Source: a virus
DNA length: 58,422 nucleotides
Direction: 5' to 3' (one strand)
IMG/VR virus record: IMGVR_UViG_3300017756_001473
Coordinates: 1 to 58,422 of that record
Below, piece after piece: positions 48,616 to 56,365 of this stretch. The number at the start of each line of letters is the position of its first letter. Positions within the stretch are counted from its first letter, which is position 1. The position numbers and the translations under genes are program-made. Under the pieces are notes generated by a model. That model ran no database searches. It had not been told where the DNA came from and worked only from the letters and a program-made list of their open reading frames with translations.

Positions 48616-49510
48616 ATTCGTCTTTATTCTCCTCGATGGCATGTCTTTCATTACCGCCATCTATTTTATGAGGGTGTCTATGTCGGCCGTCAATTGTCCA
48701 GTATTTTCTATCGTGTCCTTGATAAATCATTTCTAGAACAGCAGCTTCTATAGCAGCCCTCGTTGCAAAAGTCACCGACTCATTCTCTGTCACACCGTCC
48801 TCAATTTCAATGAGTTGGGTATCCATATCTACAAATTTAAATACATCGAATCCTTGCGATACACTTAGTACAGTCTTCTTGGTCTGAACGTTCATAAGAA
48901 CTTCACCAGTAAGTGTACTAACTGCTCTTAAAGAAACGACAATCGTATCTCTACGATAAGCAGTCGAGTGTCCAATCCCTAATGTTCTTGCACCTCGGCC
49001 ACCAGTTTCCATATTGGTATCATACCCTATAATTCCACCTTCGAGTATGATGCCAGCAAATAAAAGAGGTTGAATAGTTTCTTTACTTTCACCCTCTTCT
49101 TGAAATTGTTCTCTTGTACTTCTGACTATTTGTCTTTCACGTACAAGATTATCTAATCCTTCTCTTTCAACTACACGGAACCAACTTCCACCCCCTGCAG
49201 TTTTGAGTGCGTCTATCAACATTGCAGTCACTCCTTGACTGACTGCTGTACTAAATGTTGCGACACCGTCTTGTCTTTTTCTTTGTCCTGTTAGGTCTTT
49301 AAACCCATAAACAGCAACCACTGGCATAACCTCAGCGGCTGGTAAATCTAATAATAATGCATATGCTGGAAGTTTGATTGCTTCAGGCTCTTCAATACAT
49401 TCTCCGTACTCATTCATTATCAGAGATGTACAGGAATCTTTCATGTGCGGTATCCCTGCACAACTAGATAGCAAGAGTCCGAGCACTCCAACTAATAAAA
49501 GATTCTTCAC
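48602..49510 (-). CDS. csgG: Curli secretion channel CsgG
   Basis: 302 aa lipoprotein (lipobox with C17). CsgG motifs are clear: VAVYGFKDLTGQRK, then GGRGARTLGIGHSTAYRRD and VSLRAVSTLTGEVL. CsgG forms a nonameric outer-membrane pore that secretes curlin subunits. It overlaps csgF and curlin gene 1 at either end, so the three are co-translated. A C-terminal His/Glu extension is beyond the usual length. In pelagimyophage genomes CsgG/CsgF have been noted before (recollection). Confidence 0.92.
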   Translation of the reverse strand: MKNLLLVGVLGLLLSSCAGIPHMKDSCTSLIMNEYGECIEEPEAIKLPAYALLLDLPAAEVMPVVAVYGFKDLTGQRKRQDGVATFSTAVSQGVTAMLIDALKTAGGGSWFRVVEREGLDNLVRERQIVRSTREQFQEEGESKETIQPLLFAGIILEGGIIGYDTNMETGGRGARTLGIGHSTAYRRDTIVVSLRAVSTLTGEVLMNVQTKKTVLSVSQGFDVFKFVDMDTQLIEIEDGVTENESVTFATRAAIEAAVLEMIYQGHDRKYWTIDGRHRHPHKIDGGNERHAIEENKDEYENE

Positions 49511-50001
49511 TAAAAACCCCCAGTACCAATTGGAATTTCAATAGTTGTTGTAGTTCCGTCACTACCGACAATTGTCATTACAATCCAATCGTCACATAGT
49601 CCGTCATCAGTACATATGTTCTTCCTTTCGTAAGTAATTGTATTTCCTTCCAGTGTAAACGTTCCGTAGTTTGCACCTTCTTCGTTTGAGAACATGTTTT
49701 CAACTAACTGTTTTGATAGCTGAGCATAGATTCTCGATTCCAAATTCCTTATGAATTTGGCTAAAACTGTATTTTCTGCTTCTCTTTGCTGTTTCAAAAG
49801 AGCTGCCCTAATGTCCTCAGCAATCTTGTCTGTCCTAGACTTCTCCTGATTCTCAATTGTCAAGTAATGGGCAGAAGTTCCCACGCCACTAAAGCTGGGG
49901 TTTTTAAATTTATGTACCAGTTCGTCTGATTGTACTGTCGGAGAAATGACACATAGTGTTATCATTGCAAATGTTATACCAAAAATTTTACTTCTTTTCA
50001 T
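49510..50001 (-). CDS. csgF: Curli assembly factor CsgF
   Basis: 163 aa with a signal peptide (about 1-25). The CsgF N-terminal motif is recognisable after cleavage: LVHKFKNPSFSGVGTSAHYL (F-x-N-P-x-F-x-G) and LTIENQE. In E. coli CsgF caps CsgG at the cell surface and couples it to the nucleator. A one-base overlap with csgG fits a fixed ratio of the two. Confidence 0.88.
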   Translation of the reverse strand: MKRSKIFGITFAMITLCVISPTVQSDELVHKFKNPSFSGVGTSAHYLTIENQEKSRTDKIAEDIRAALLKQQREAENTVLAKFIRNLESRIYAQLSKQLVENMFSNEEGANYGTFTLEGNTITYERKNICTDDGLCDDWIVMTIVGSDGTTTTIEIPIGTGGF

Positions 50002-50284
50002 TTGTTACCTCTTCGAGTGCCTGCTTTTCTTTTGCGTCCTGCAAAAGTTCTTGGCGCTCACGATATTCCAAAACAGTGTTCACCTTTTCTTGAAGACGAA
50101 GCATGTCTTGGTCTAGCATTCTTAGCTGGTCAGTCAATTTTATACTTGCTGTAAACATGCGTCCGAGTGCTGGTTTAACTTCAATGGTAATGAATTTCCA
50201 AACATACCATATGAAGTATCCCATACCCATAGACATTACAACTGGAAACCCAAACTCTGCGATTAATTGAGCAAGATTTTCCAT
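49988..50284 (-). CDS. Small membrane protein with coiled coil (98 aa)
   Basis: Residues 13-33 form one membrane span; a helical charged tail follows with a heptad-like pattern (TDQLRMLDQDMLRLQEKVNTV). It resembles the neighbouring product at 50289-50582, so the two are probably paralogues. Holin-like or secretion-accessory functions are both possible. Confidence 0.65.
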   Translation of the reverse strand: MENLAQLIAEFGFPVVMSMGMGYFIWYVWKFITIEVKPALGRMFTASIKLTDQLRMLDQDMLRLQEKVNTVLEYRERQELLQDAKEKQALEEVTNEKK

Positions 50285-50288
50285 GGTC

Positions 50289-50582
50289 TTAGTCTCGTCT
50301 GGCGTCTATACTTCCATCCTCAACAAAGTTTTCTGCTCTAGCAACACGGTCAATTGGTGGTGCTAGTTCTAATGCACTACTTACTAATAAATCTATTTTA
50401 ATAATATCATTATTCATAACACGTGCTCGTGTTTCGAGCATGCTTATAATGTTTTCGGTGGACGAAATCTGACCCAGTACAGACTCAAAAATATATTTTA
50501 AGGTCAGATAGATAAAGAAAGCCATCACTACCGCAGTCCCGATAGGGATTCCGACTTCACTTAAAAATTGAAATATGTCCAT
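50289..50582 (-). CDS. Small membrane protein with coiled coil (97 aa)
   Basis: One membrane span (about 12-34) and a helical C-terminal domain. First gene of the csgF-csgG transcript; a TATAAATA box lies five bases before the ATG, which suggests late, leaderless expression of the whole cluster. Paralogue of the downstream gene. Confidence 0.65.
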   Translation of the reverse strand: MDIFQFLSEVGIPIGTAVVMAFFIYLTLKYIFESVLGQISSTENIISMLETRARVMNNDIIKIDLLVSSALELAPPIDRVARAENFVEDGSIDARRD

Positions 50583-50587
50583 ACGAC

Positions 50588-50595
50588 TATTTATA
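50588..50595 (-). promoter_or_regulatory. Type C (late-type) TATAAATA box before the csg cluster
   Basis: Perfect late core five bases upstream of ATG 50582, with no SD. It places the curli-like genes under late control. Confidence 0.65.
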
Positions 50596-50649
50596 GATAT
50601 GGACGGTTGGAAGTTGTATTTAGGGCAGAATAATTTCCACCCTTAATAC

Positions 50650-50910
50650 TTATTTTTTTCTGATTTGTTTGATAATCTCAGACTTGGTTTTGGAAGGTGT
50701 AACAACAATGTTGTTGTTTTCCGCAAACTCAATAAGTTCTTTTTTAGTAAACTTCATAAGTTTGTTAGCAGAAGGCGCTTTAAAAGTTGGTTCTTCTGCA
50801 GGTGCTGGTGGTTTACCCACTGCACTATCAATCCAACCATACTTATCGTTTAAAACGAATAGTACAGGTACTGCGATAATCAAAAGTATCACCCACGTAG
50901 ATAGTTCCAT
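50650..50910 (-). CDS. Membrane protein with C-terminal SAP/Rho-N-like helical domain (about 86 aa)
   Basis: Start ATG 50910 with GGAG upstream; a first in-frame ATG at 50922 contains that SD. A membrane span at residues 3-22, a Pro-rich linker (KPPAPAEEPTFKAPS), and a helical C-terminus with the pattern FTKKELIEFAENNNIVV..TKSEIIKQI, like Rho-N/SAP motifs that bind nucleic acids. A membrane-tethered DNA or RNA binder is possible. Confidence 0.65.
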   Translation of the reverse strand: MELSTWVILLIIAVPVLFVLNDKYGWIDSAVGKPPAPAEEPTFKAPSANKLMKFTKKELIEFAENNNIVVTPSKTKSEIIKQIRKK

Positions 50911-50938
50911 GATATTCTCCATTATTTAATTATATTTA

Positions 50939-51133
50939 TTACACTAAATTCTCTTCTTTGCAAAGAGTATAAATTCCATAAGCTAAAGCGGGCCAAGCCA
51001 ATAGTTTAACAATCGGTGCAGCTACGAGCACTAACACTGATATTGCTATAATCGTAGCACCGTCCCATGAGGTACGTTCTCCGATTCTTGATTTTACCCA
51101 ACTCATTACTAAATCTAGTTTTGCTTTTAACAT
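50939..51133 (-). CDS. Small membrane protein (64 aa)
   Basis: An amphipathic N-terminal helix (LDLVMSWVKSRIGERTS) and a hydrophobic hairpin (residues 27-57). SD AAGGAG. Holin candidate by size and topology, not by sequence family. Confidence 0.6.
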   Translation of the reverse strand: MLKAKLDLVMSWVKSRIGERTSWDGATIIAISVLVLVAAPIVKLLAWPALAYGIYTLCKEENLV

Positions 51134-51142
51134 AGATTCTCC

Positions 51143-51373
51143 TTATTTTTGAGATTGAAGGTCTTCTACTTTAGACTCTAAAACCTCAATTCTTTTTTTG
51201 AGCAGTGGATACTTCTCAAACCACCTCTGCTCTTGTTTAATAATATCTAATCCAATTTTCTCTTCACACCACTTGTCTACTTTTAGTAGAGTCGGCATCA
51301 TAAAGTTGAATGCTCCAGTTGTTGCTAACTTAAGCACGATATTCTTTAAAATCGTTAAAATAAATCCAAACAT
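51143..51373 (-). CDS. Small membrane-associated protein (76 aa)
   Basis: An N-terminal hydrophobic segment (about 1-20) and a C-terminal coiled coil (LKKRIEVLESKVEDLQSQK). Lies between regA and the small membrane genes. Function unknown. Confidence 0.55.
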   Translation of the reverse strand: MFGFILTILKNIVLKLATTGAFNFMMPTLLKVDKWCEEKIGLDIIKQEQRWFEKYPLLKKRIEVLESKVEDLQSQK

Positions 51374-51400
51374 GTAATGTATCCTTGTAGGGATATTTAT

Positions 51401-51817
51401 CTATTCGGGTGCTTTATTGTTACCGATATTGTATTTAGGTGTGAGAATCCATTCCTTTTTCTCTTTAAAAGGAATGATTTTAATCTGTGATAGAGGTGCG
51501 GTAGGTTCTTTGATACTGTCAGGATTCAATACTTTAAGTAGGCTCCATTGTTGTAGAAGGTTGATAATGGTATTCCTTCTACCAATATCATTCTCGTCTA
51601 GGTTACTAGGTTTACCGTCCAGTATGAATAGTTCTTTGAAGTGGGTTATGTAATACTTCCCACGTTTGTGTAGGATATGGCAAGACTGATATAACTCTTG
51701 TTCTTTACGTGACGCTACACCAATCCTAGTGAGAGTCTCACGTATCTTTAAAAAATCGTCTTTTTCGGGGAATGTAACTTCAATTAAGTCTTTGACTTCA
51801 TTCTCATAACTTTCCAT
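51401..51817 (-). CDS. regA: RegA translational repressor
   Basis: About 138 aa from ATG 51817; GTG 51829 is also in frame. RegA motifs: FLKIRETLTRIGVASRK, LYQSCHILHKRGKYYITHF and RRNTIINLLQQW. In T4 it binds ribosome-binding sites of early mRNAs and lowers their translation. If many genes here are leaderless, its targets may differ from T4. Confidence 0.92.
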   Translation of the reverse strand: MESYENEVKDLIEVTFPEKDDFLKIRETLTRIGVASRKEQELYQSCHILHKRGKYYITHFKELFILDGKPSNLDENDIGRRNTIINLLQQWSLLKVLNPDSIKEPTAPLSQIKIIPFKEKKEWILTPKYNIGNNKAPE

Positions 51818-52202
51818 TATCCTTGCCACCTTTTGTCATTCTTTTTTTCAATTCACGAACCTGCTTATCAGTAAGAACTTCCAAATATTCCTTTGCTTTT
51901 AAGTTACTTACTTGATAGTAGTCCTTGATTGTATCTAACTTTTTACTAATATAGGGTTTAGACCAAGTTGAAAATCTTTGTCTTTTCCTTAGTATATTTA
52001 GATAAAAAAGGTATTGAAGGCGGTTATCTACACCATGACGTATGTTCATTTCATTTGCAAAATAAACTGCGTCTTGGTGATAGGATAATGCTTTATTAGT
52101 TATGAATGGTGCATACTGCTTCTCAGCAATATCGTCCACCATAATATCTTTTTTGGTATGGGATACAGATTTAACAAAATCAAACGGATTAGTTTTCTTC
52201 AT
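51804..52202 (-). CDS. Clamp loader small subunit, T4 gp62-like
   Basis: 132 aa. NPFDFVKSVSHTKKD at the start and the Tyr-rich helix (YLFYLNILRKRQRF, WSKPYISKKLDTI) fit gp62. Part of the gp44/62 loader. It lies in the T4 order gp44 ... gp62 - regA, with two extra genes between gp44 and gp62. Overlaps regA by 14 bases. Confidence 0.88.
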   Translation of the reverse strand: MKKTNPFDFVKSVSHTKKDIMVDDIAEKQYAPFITNKALSYHQDAVYFANEMNIRHGVDNRLQYLFYLNILRKRQRFSTWSKPYISKKLDTIKDYYQVSNLKAKEYLEVLTDKQVRELKKRMTKGGKDNGKL

Positions 52203-52474
52203 GCAGTGTGACTTCTAAAAGAATCTACAAGGTCTTCACCTTTCAATTCTTCTCCAAATTTGTATACCTCTTTTCCATTTTGTTCTCTTATGGTTACGCC
52301 ACTGTTATATGTAATATCAGTAACATAACCGTTATCGAGAAATTTTTCGGATTCTTCTGTTTCATAGAACATGGAATACAACCTATGTATTTGTAAGGTA
52401 TGTACTCCTTTCGCCCACTCTTCTGCTTCGAGAAGTTCTCGTTGACGTTGTACTATTTCATCAAACTCACTCAT
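52199..52474 (-). CDS. Hypothetical acidic protein (91 aa)
   Basis: Start ATG 52474 overlaps the peroxiredoxin stop (ATGA). Helical N-terminus (EFDEIVQRQRELLEAEEW), then a beta segment (GYVTDITYNSGVTI). Position between peroxiredoxin and gp62 in the clamp-loader operon suggests a replication role, but the family is unknown. Confidence 0.65.
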   Translation of the reverse strand: MSEFDEIVQRQRELLEAEEWAKGVHTLQIHRLYSMFYETEESEKFLDNGYVTDITYNSGVTIREQNGKEVYKFGEELKGEDLVDSFRSHTA

Positions 52475-53001
52475 GCAACGAAATCGTCTCCTTCGTTCCA
52501 TTCACAACCAGTCAATCCACCAGCTTGAATTGCTTTCAAAGTTCTAAGAACTTCTTGAGCATTTCTACCAGTAGATAATCCATTGACTGATACGTGTTGA
52601 ATGACTCTATCTTTATCAAAGATAAATGTTGCACGATTACAGACACCTTGTTCTTCATTGACAATGCCAAGTTCAGAAGATAATTTGAGTCCACAATCAG
52701 CCGCAAGTGTGTGTTTGATTTCTCTAATAACACCATTCGCTTGTTTCCAAGCAGACTTACAGAATTCATTATCACCTGAAATACCAATCACGTTTGCATG
52801 GTCAACTAATATGTCCATACCAGCAATCTCAGTTGGACAGATAAAAGTAAAGTCTTTTGGATAAAAGTAAACTACTGTCCACTCATGTTTGAGTGGCGTA
52901 TAACCCTCAGCGATTTGAACTTCAACGAAGTCATTGTTAGCGTCAATTCCATTTAATTTTACAGGCGGGAATTGGTCACCTACAGTTAGCATTCCTAACA
53001 T
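52471..53001 (-). CDS. 2-Cys peroxiredoxin (AhpC/TSA family)
   Basis: 176 aa. Peroxidatic C55 in DFTFICPTE, and resolving C166 near the end (LTGCEWNEGDD). Reduces hydrogen peroxide or organic peroxides and needs a thiol donor such as thioredoxin. ATG 53001 with SD AGGAG six bases away. Its place inside the clamp-loader operon means it is made together with the replisome. Confidence 0.92.
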   Translation of the reverse strand: MLGMLTVGDQFPPVKLNGIDANNDFVEVQIAEGYTPLKHEWTVVYFYPKDFTFICPTEIAGMDILVDHANVIGISGDNEFCKSAWKQANGVIREIKHTLAADCGLKLSSELGIVNEEQGVCNRATFIFDKDRVIQHVSVNGLSTGRNAQEVLRTLKAIQAGGLTGCEWNEGDDFVA

Positions 53002-53948
53002 TACTTACTCCTAAATTTACACTCCGACATAATCTCGGTCAAACATGCAACTAAATTAATTTCAGAATCAGCTGCAAATGCAGTCTTGTACTGATAGTCT
53101 GCTATGATTAAAACACATGCAGGTATTGAGGCAGGTTCGAGTTTATGTTCGAGTGCGTTAAAAATCTTTCTATACATTACAGATAAATCATTGTCAGAAT
53201 TTTCACCGACCCACTTACGCATTTCAGTCCACTTCTTTTCTTTGAGTGTATTTATCAATGGCGTAATCTTCTCTTCTGCAAGAGTAGAAAGTAATCCAGT
53301 ATCGATTTCACCACCGATACCATATCTTTGAACCTCATTTAGACAACGTCTAAAGTCGGGAAAGAATTTCATGATAAGTTCAGCAAGTACGTCCTTGTTG
53401 AACTTGATTTCTTCTAGCGTACATATCTCCATGAGTCTTGCTAAGAACACACTTGCAAGTCTAGGTTTTTCACTACTAGGAATCTTGAAGTCAATCACAG
53501 TACATCTTGAATGCAAAGGATTGATAATTCTGTTCTTGAAATTACAAGTCATAATGAACCTGCAATTAGAACTGAACTCTTCAATGAATCCACGCAGAGC
53601 AGGTTGCACAGATTCGGCACTAATGTAGTCTGCTTCGTCTAGAATAACTACTTTAGGGCCGCCAGACAAACTGGTGGTGAACGCAAAGTTTTTGATTTTG
53701 GTTCTCAAGGTATCAATCAATCTACCTTCATCAGAACCGTTGACAACTATAAAGTCTGCACCTAGTTCATTACAAAGTGCCTTCGCTACAGTTGTTTTAC
53801 CACAACCTGCAGTACCATTCAACATAAGATTAGGTATCTCACCCGTTTCTACTATGTCTTTGAATGTGGCATACAGGTCACTTGGAAGTATACAGTCGTC
53901 AATCTTTTGAGGACGATACTTCTCTACAAATAAAAATTCATTGTTCAT
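53001..53948 (-). CDS. Clamp loader large subunit, T4 gp44-like
   Basis: 315 aa AAA+ ATPase. Walker A GTAGCGKT (about 45-52), Walker B VVILDEADYIS (about 97), and the SRC sensor-type motif (LHSRCTVIDF). Hydrolyses ATP to open and load the gp45-like clamp. Its 5' region carries the structured 137-base spacer at 53949-54085. Confidence 0.95.
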   Translation of the reverse strand: MNNEFLFVEKYRPQKIDDCILPSDLYATFKDIVETGEIPNLMLNGTAGCGKTTVAKALCNELGADFIVVNGSDEGRLIDTLRTKIKNFAFTTSLSGGPKVVILDEADYISAESVQPALRGFIEEFSSNCRFIMTCNFKNRIINPLHSRCTVIDFKIPSSEKPRLASVFLARLMEICTLEEIKFNKDVLAELIMKFFPDFRRCLNEVQRYGIGGEIDTGLLSTLAEEKITPLINTLKEKKWTEMRKWVGENSDNDLSVMYRKIFNALEHKLEPASIPACVLIIADYQYKTAFAADSEINLVACLTEIMSECKFRSK

Positions 53949-54085
53949 AATTTAGTCTCGTTAAAAGGTTGTAAAATCCCCACCGATTTTACGGCGTGAC
54001 CCACCCTAGTTGTGTGATGAGAAGGGGTCACTCCCGAAAGTATTACAGAGACTGGCATAACACTAACACATTATTATATATGCCT
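53949..54085 (-). other. Structured spacer between sliding clamp and clamp loader genes
   Basis: Non-coding and rich in inverted repeats. GTAAAATC/GATTTTAC (53971-53978/53985-53992) forms an 8-bp hairpin just before gp44. GTGACCC/GGGTCAC (53996-54002/54025-54031) forms a 7-bp stem. The clamp stop codon lies in the loop of TGCC-TTTA-GGCA (54081-54092). It could be a translational operator, an mRNA processing site, or a transcript attenuator that lowers loader relative to clamp. Confidence 0.6.
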
Positions 54086-54751
54086 TTAGGCACTATATTT
54101 TGAATCAGGTTCCAGTGCAATAAAATACTCTAGGTCAATATCCTTATTCTTGAAATGGGATATACCTTTACTTGATACAGATACTGTATAGTTACCTGCA
54201 AGAACTTTTAGGTTCTCAATCTTAAAGTTCATAGAGAACGAAGCACCATTTCCAGTGCCCACGATTCTACTGAACGTGTTTGTAGTCGTGTTCTTTTTAT
54301 CCTTGACGGTCAATGATATATTTGTACCGTCTGATTCAAGAACCAAATCACTAACACCCAAAACACTTGACGCTTTGTTCAAGTCACTCAATAGTGTGCT
54401 ACTGATATCGAATACAATTTCTGCCTCTGGCATTGTAATCATTTTCTCAGGTGAAGTTACCATTCCTTCGGAAGCATAGAAATATGACATTGACGAATTG
54501 TTATCCGTAATAGTCATAGCTGCATCGTTGAATTGAAAGTCGGGGTCTTCAAATAAAGACGTTGCACCCAAAAATTCAGGCAGGTTATACACAGAAAATC
54601 CTTGAGGGAACGATTCATTTACCGTTGCCACTGCAAGAATATTTTTCATATTAGAGATAGTCTCCAATTTGTTTCCAGCACCTACTTTGATGCCAGAGTT
54701 TATAGTTGAGAAGTTCTTTAGAACTTCCTTAGTTTCATTACTTATCTTCAT
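54086..54751 (-). CDS. Sliding clamp, T4 gp45-like
   Basis: 221-222 aa; start ATG 54751, or GTG 54754. Two clamp domains with MKISNETKEVLKNFSTI at the start and repeating beta-strands; ends PDSKYSA just before the hairpin stop. Ring protein that tethers polymerase and, in T4, activates late transcription. The late-type TATAAATA boxes here are consistent with clamp-dependent late transcription. Confidence 0.9.
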   Translation of the reverse strand: MKISNETKEVLKNFSTINSGIKVGAGNKLETISNMKNILAVATVNESFPQGFSVYNLPEFLGATSLFEDPDFQFNDAAMTITDNNSSMSYFYASEGMVTSPEKMITMPEAEIVFDISSTLLSDLNKASSVLGVSDLVLESDGTNISLTVKDKKNTTTNTFSRIVGTGNGASFSMNFKIENLKVLAGNYTVSVSSKGISHFKNKDIDLEYFIALEPDSKYSA

Positions 54752-55025
54752 CACTTTTTAGTCTCCTATCATGATTGTTTAGAGCAAGGAATCCATAGTG
54801 GATTACTTTCAAAAGGTCTGCTCTGTTATACCCATCTTTTTTTCCGTATCGTTGTGCATATTTCATAATGTTCCCGATACAAAATCCCTCACCATGACCA
54901 CTGTCCATAATAAATTCAGTCGCCTGAAATTGATTATGACTATAGTGTTGGTCATAAGTCTTGTCTATATACGAAGAGAACTCCTTTAAGAGTTCTCTCT
55001 CGTTGTATTTGTAATTAATACTCAT
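54738..55025 (-). CDS. DUF3310-family protein (95 aa)
   Basis: Contains the DUF3310-type core EFIMDSGHGEGFCIGNIMKYA..YGKKDGYNRADLLK (family function unknown; may bind nucleotides). Type B promoter with the ATG six bases after TATAAT. Overlaps the clamp gene by 14-17 bases. Confidence 0.75.
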   Translation of the reverse strand: MSINYKYNERELLKEFSSYIDKTYDQHYSHNQFQATEFIMDSGHGEGFCIGNIMKYAQRYGKKDGYNRADLLKVIHYGFLALNNHDRRLKSDEDK

Positions 55026-55031
55026 ACCATT

Positions 55032-55060
55032 ATTATATGTCTAGAAGTCAACTTCGTCTA
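55032..55060 (-). promoter_or_regulatory. Type B promoter, TAGACG-17-TATAAT
   Basis: TATAAT (55037-55032), TAGACG (55060-55055), preceded by AAAACCCTC. The string AAAACCCTCTAGAC is identical to the promoter at 2296-2325. It lies within the last codons of the ATPase gene. ATG 55025 six bases after the -10. Confidence 0.65.
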
Positions 55061-56324
55061 GAGGGTTTTCAGAATTTTCTTCTGAACCCTCTTCAACAAC
55101 CTCTTCAAAAGGATTAACACCAGCGTCAATCTTAGTGTAGAGGTCAAGGATAGACATTCTAGTCTCTTCATCGAACCTAGATATGCACATCTCAATAGAC
55201 TTGAGTTTGTCACCAAACATTCTGAAAGCATTCACAATGTGAACCAACCTTCTAGTAGTCACAACATCATCAATCGCACCTTCATAGAAAGTTTTTCTGA
55301 TAACGTCCGCCCAGTCAACCAACTTCTCACAGAAGTCCATATCAACATCACCACTTAGAGCCATTTCCTTAGAAAGGATTTTTCTCTCAGTCACTACAGG
55401 TGGATATTCCTGTTGCATTGTGACCGCAAATCTTTCAAGCATTGCTTCGTTCATGATTTGAGTCCCTACAAACTTACCGTCATCAGAACCTTGTCCTTTG
55501 GTATTTGCAGTAGCAAGAATAGTGAAACCTTTAGCAGGAGTAACCCACTCACCAGTTTTCTTGATTAGGTATCCTTTACCCTCAAGAACTGATTGAAGAC
55601 ACATCAACTTGTTTGAACCCAAGTCAACTTCGTCAAGAAGAAGGACAGCGCCTTTTCTCATTGCCTTGATAACAGGGCCTTCTCTGTAGACAATGTTACC
55701 ATTGACAAGAGTGTGACCACCCATTAAATCATCTTCGTCAGTCTCAATCGTAATGTTGACCCTGTAAAGTTCCTTCTTCAATTGAGCACAAACTTGTTCA
55801 ACCATTAAGGTTTTACCGTTACCACTCAATCCAGTAACAAATACTGGAAAGAAAATATCAGACTTGATTATGTTCTTAACGTCAGAAAAGTGACCAAAAG
55901 GAACATAGTTAGACATTTTCTCAGGAATGATTTTTACATTATCATTCAAGAGGTTGATATCTGCCATTTCAGTCTTCATTGCGACTGGTGACTGCTGGGG
56001 TTTTGCAACCGCAGGAATCGGGGCAGATTTAACTGGTGCGATAGGAACCACTGTCTCAGGTTCATAACCACCATTGTAACCACTCACAACTGCTTCAAGA
56101 TTGAAGATAGTCCCGTTGTCGGTGGACGTTTTGAACGGATACCTTTTGGTATTGTTCAACCAGTAAGGTACGTGTCCTAGTGTCTCAATCTCTTCCTTCG
56201 TAAAGGAAGTCTGATTAGGATACTTACCTATTAGACCTTCTAGGAACTCTTTCCTGTCAGGCGTGTAATGAAACGATTTACCGTCAACGGAAATCGACTC
56301 ATTTTTATCATAAGATGCGCTCAT
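55041..56324 (-). CDS. MoxR/CobS-like AAA+ ATPase
   Basis: 427 aa. Walker A GLSGNGKT, a Walker B VLLLDEVDLG and sensor residues in TILATANTKGQG. It matches the CobS-type ATPase found in T4-like marine phages; CobS is a cobaltochelatase subunit, though phage copies have unknown partners. An N-terminal region of about 120 residues with Pro/Ala linker precedes the ATPase. Translation is coupled to a 12-codon upstream ORF (56359-56321). Confidence 0.88.
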   Translation of the reverse strand: MSASYDKNESISVDGKSFHYTPDRKEFLEGLIGKYPNQTSFTKEEIETLGHVPYWLNNTKRYPFKTSTDNGTIFNLEAVVSGYNGGYEPETVVPIAPVKSAPIPAVAKPQQSPVAMKTEMADINLLNDNVKIIPEKMSNYVPFGHFSDVKNIIKSDIFFPVFVTGLSGNGKTLMVEQVCAQLKKELYRVNITIETDEDDLMGGHTLVNGNIVYREGPVIKAMRKGAVLLLDEVDLGSNKLMCLQSVLEGKGYLIKKTGEWVTPAKGFTILATANTKGQGSDDGKFVGTQIMNEAMLERFAVTMQQEYPPVVTERKILSKEMALSGDVDMDFCEKLVDWADVIRKTFYEGAIDDVVTTRRLVHIVNAFRMFGDKLKSIEMCISRFDEETRMSILDLYTKIDAGVNPFEEVVEEGSEENSENPLDEVDF

Positions 56325-56359
56325 ATAGTCTCCTTAGTTATTAATTTATTTCTCATCAT
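56321..56359 (-). CDS. Possible 12-codon leader ORF
   Basis: ATG 56359 lies six bases after the type A -10 box, at the predicted transcription start. It encodes MMRNKLITKETI and its TGA overlaps the ATPase ATG (ATGA). The SD of the ATPase gene (AAGGAG) lies inside it, so translation of the leader could control ATPase initiation. Confidence 0.45.
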   Translation of the reverse strand: MMRNKLITKETI

Positions 56360-56365
56360 GTGTAT

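Noticed and set aside
39402-51373. A single holin gene
   Set aside because: Several small membrane proteins (49988-51373) fit in size, but none has a family signature, so no holin call is made.
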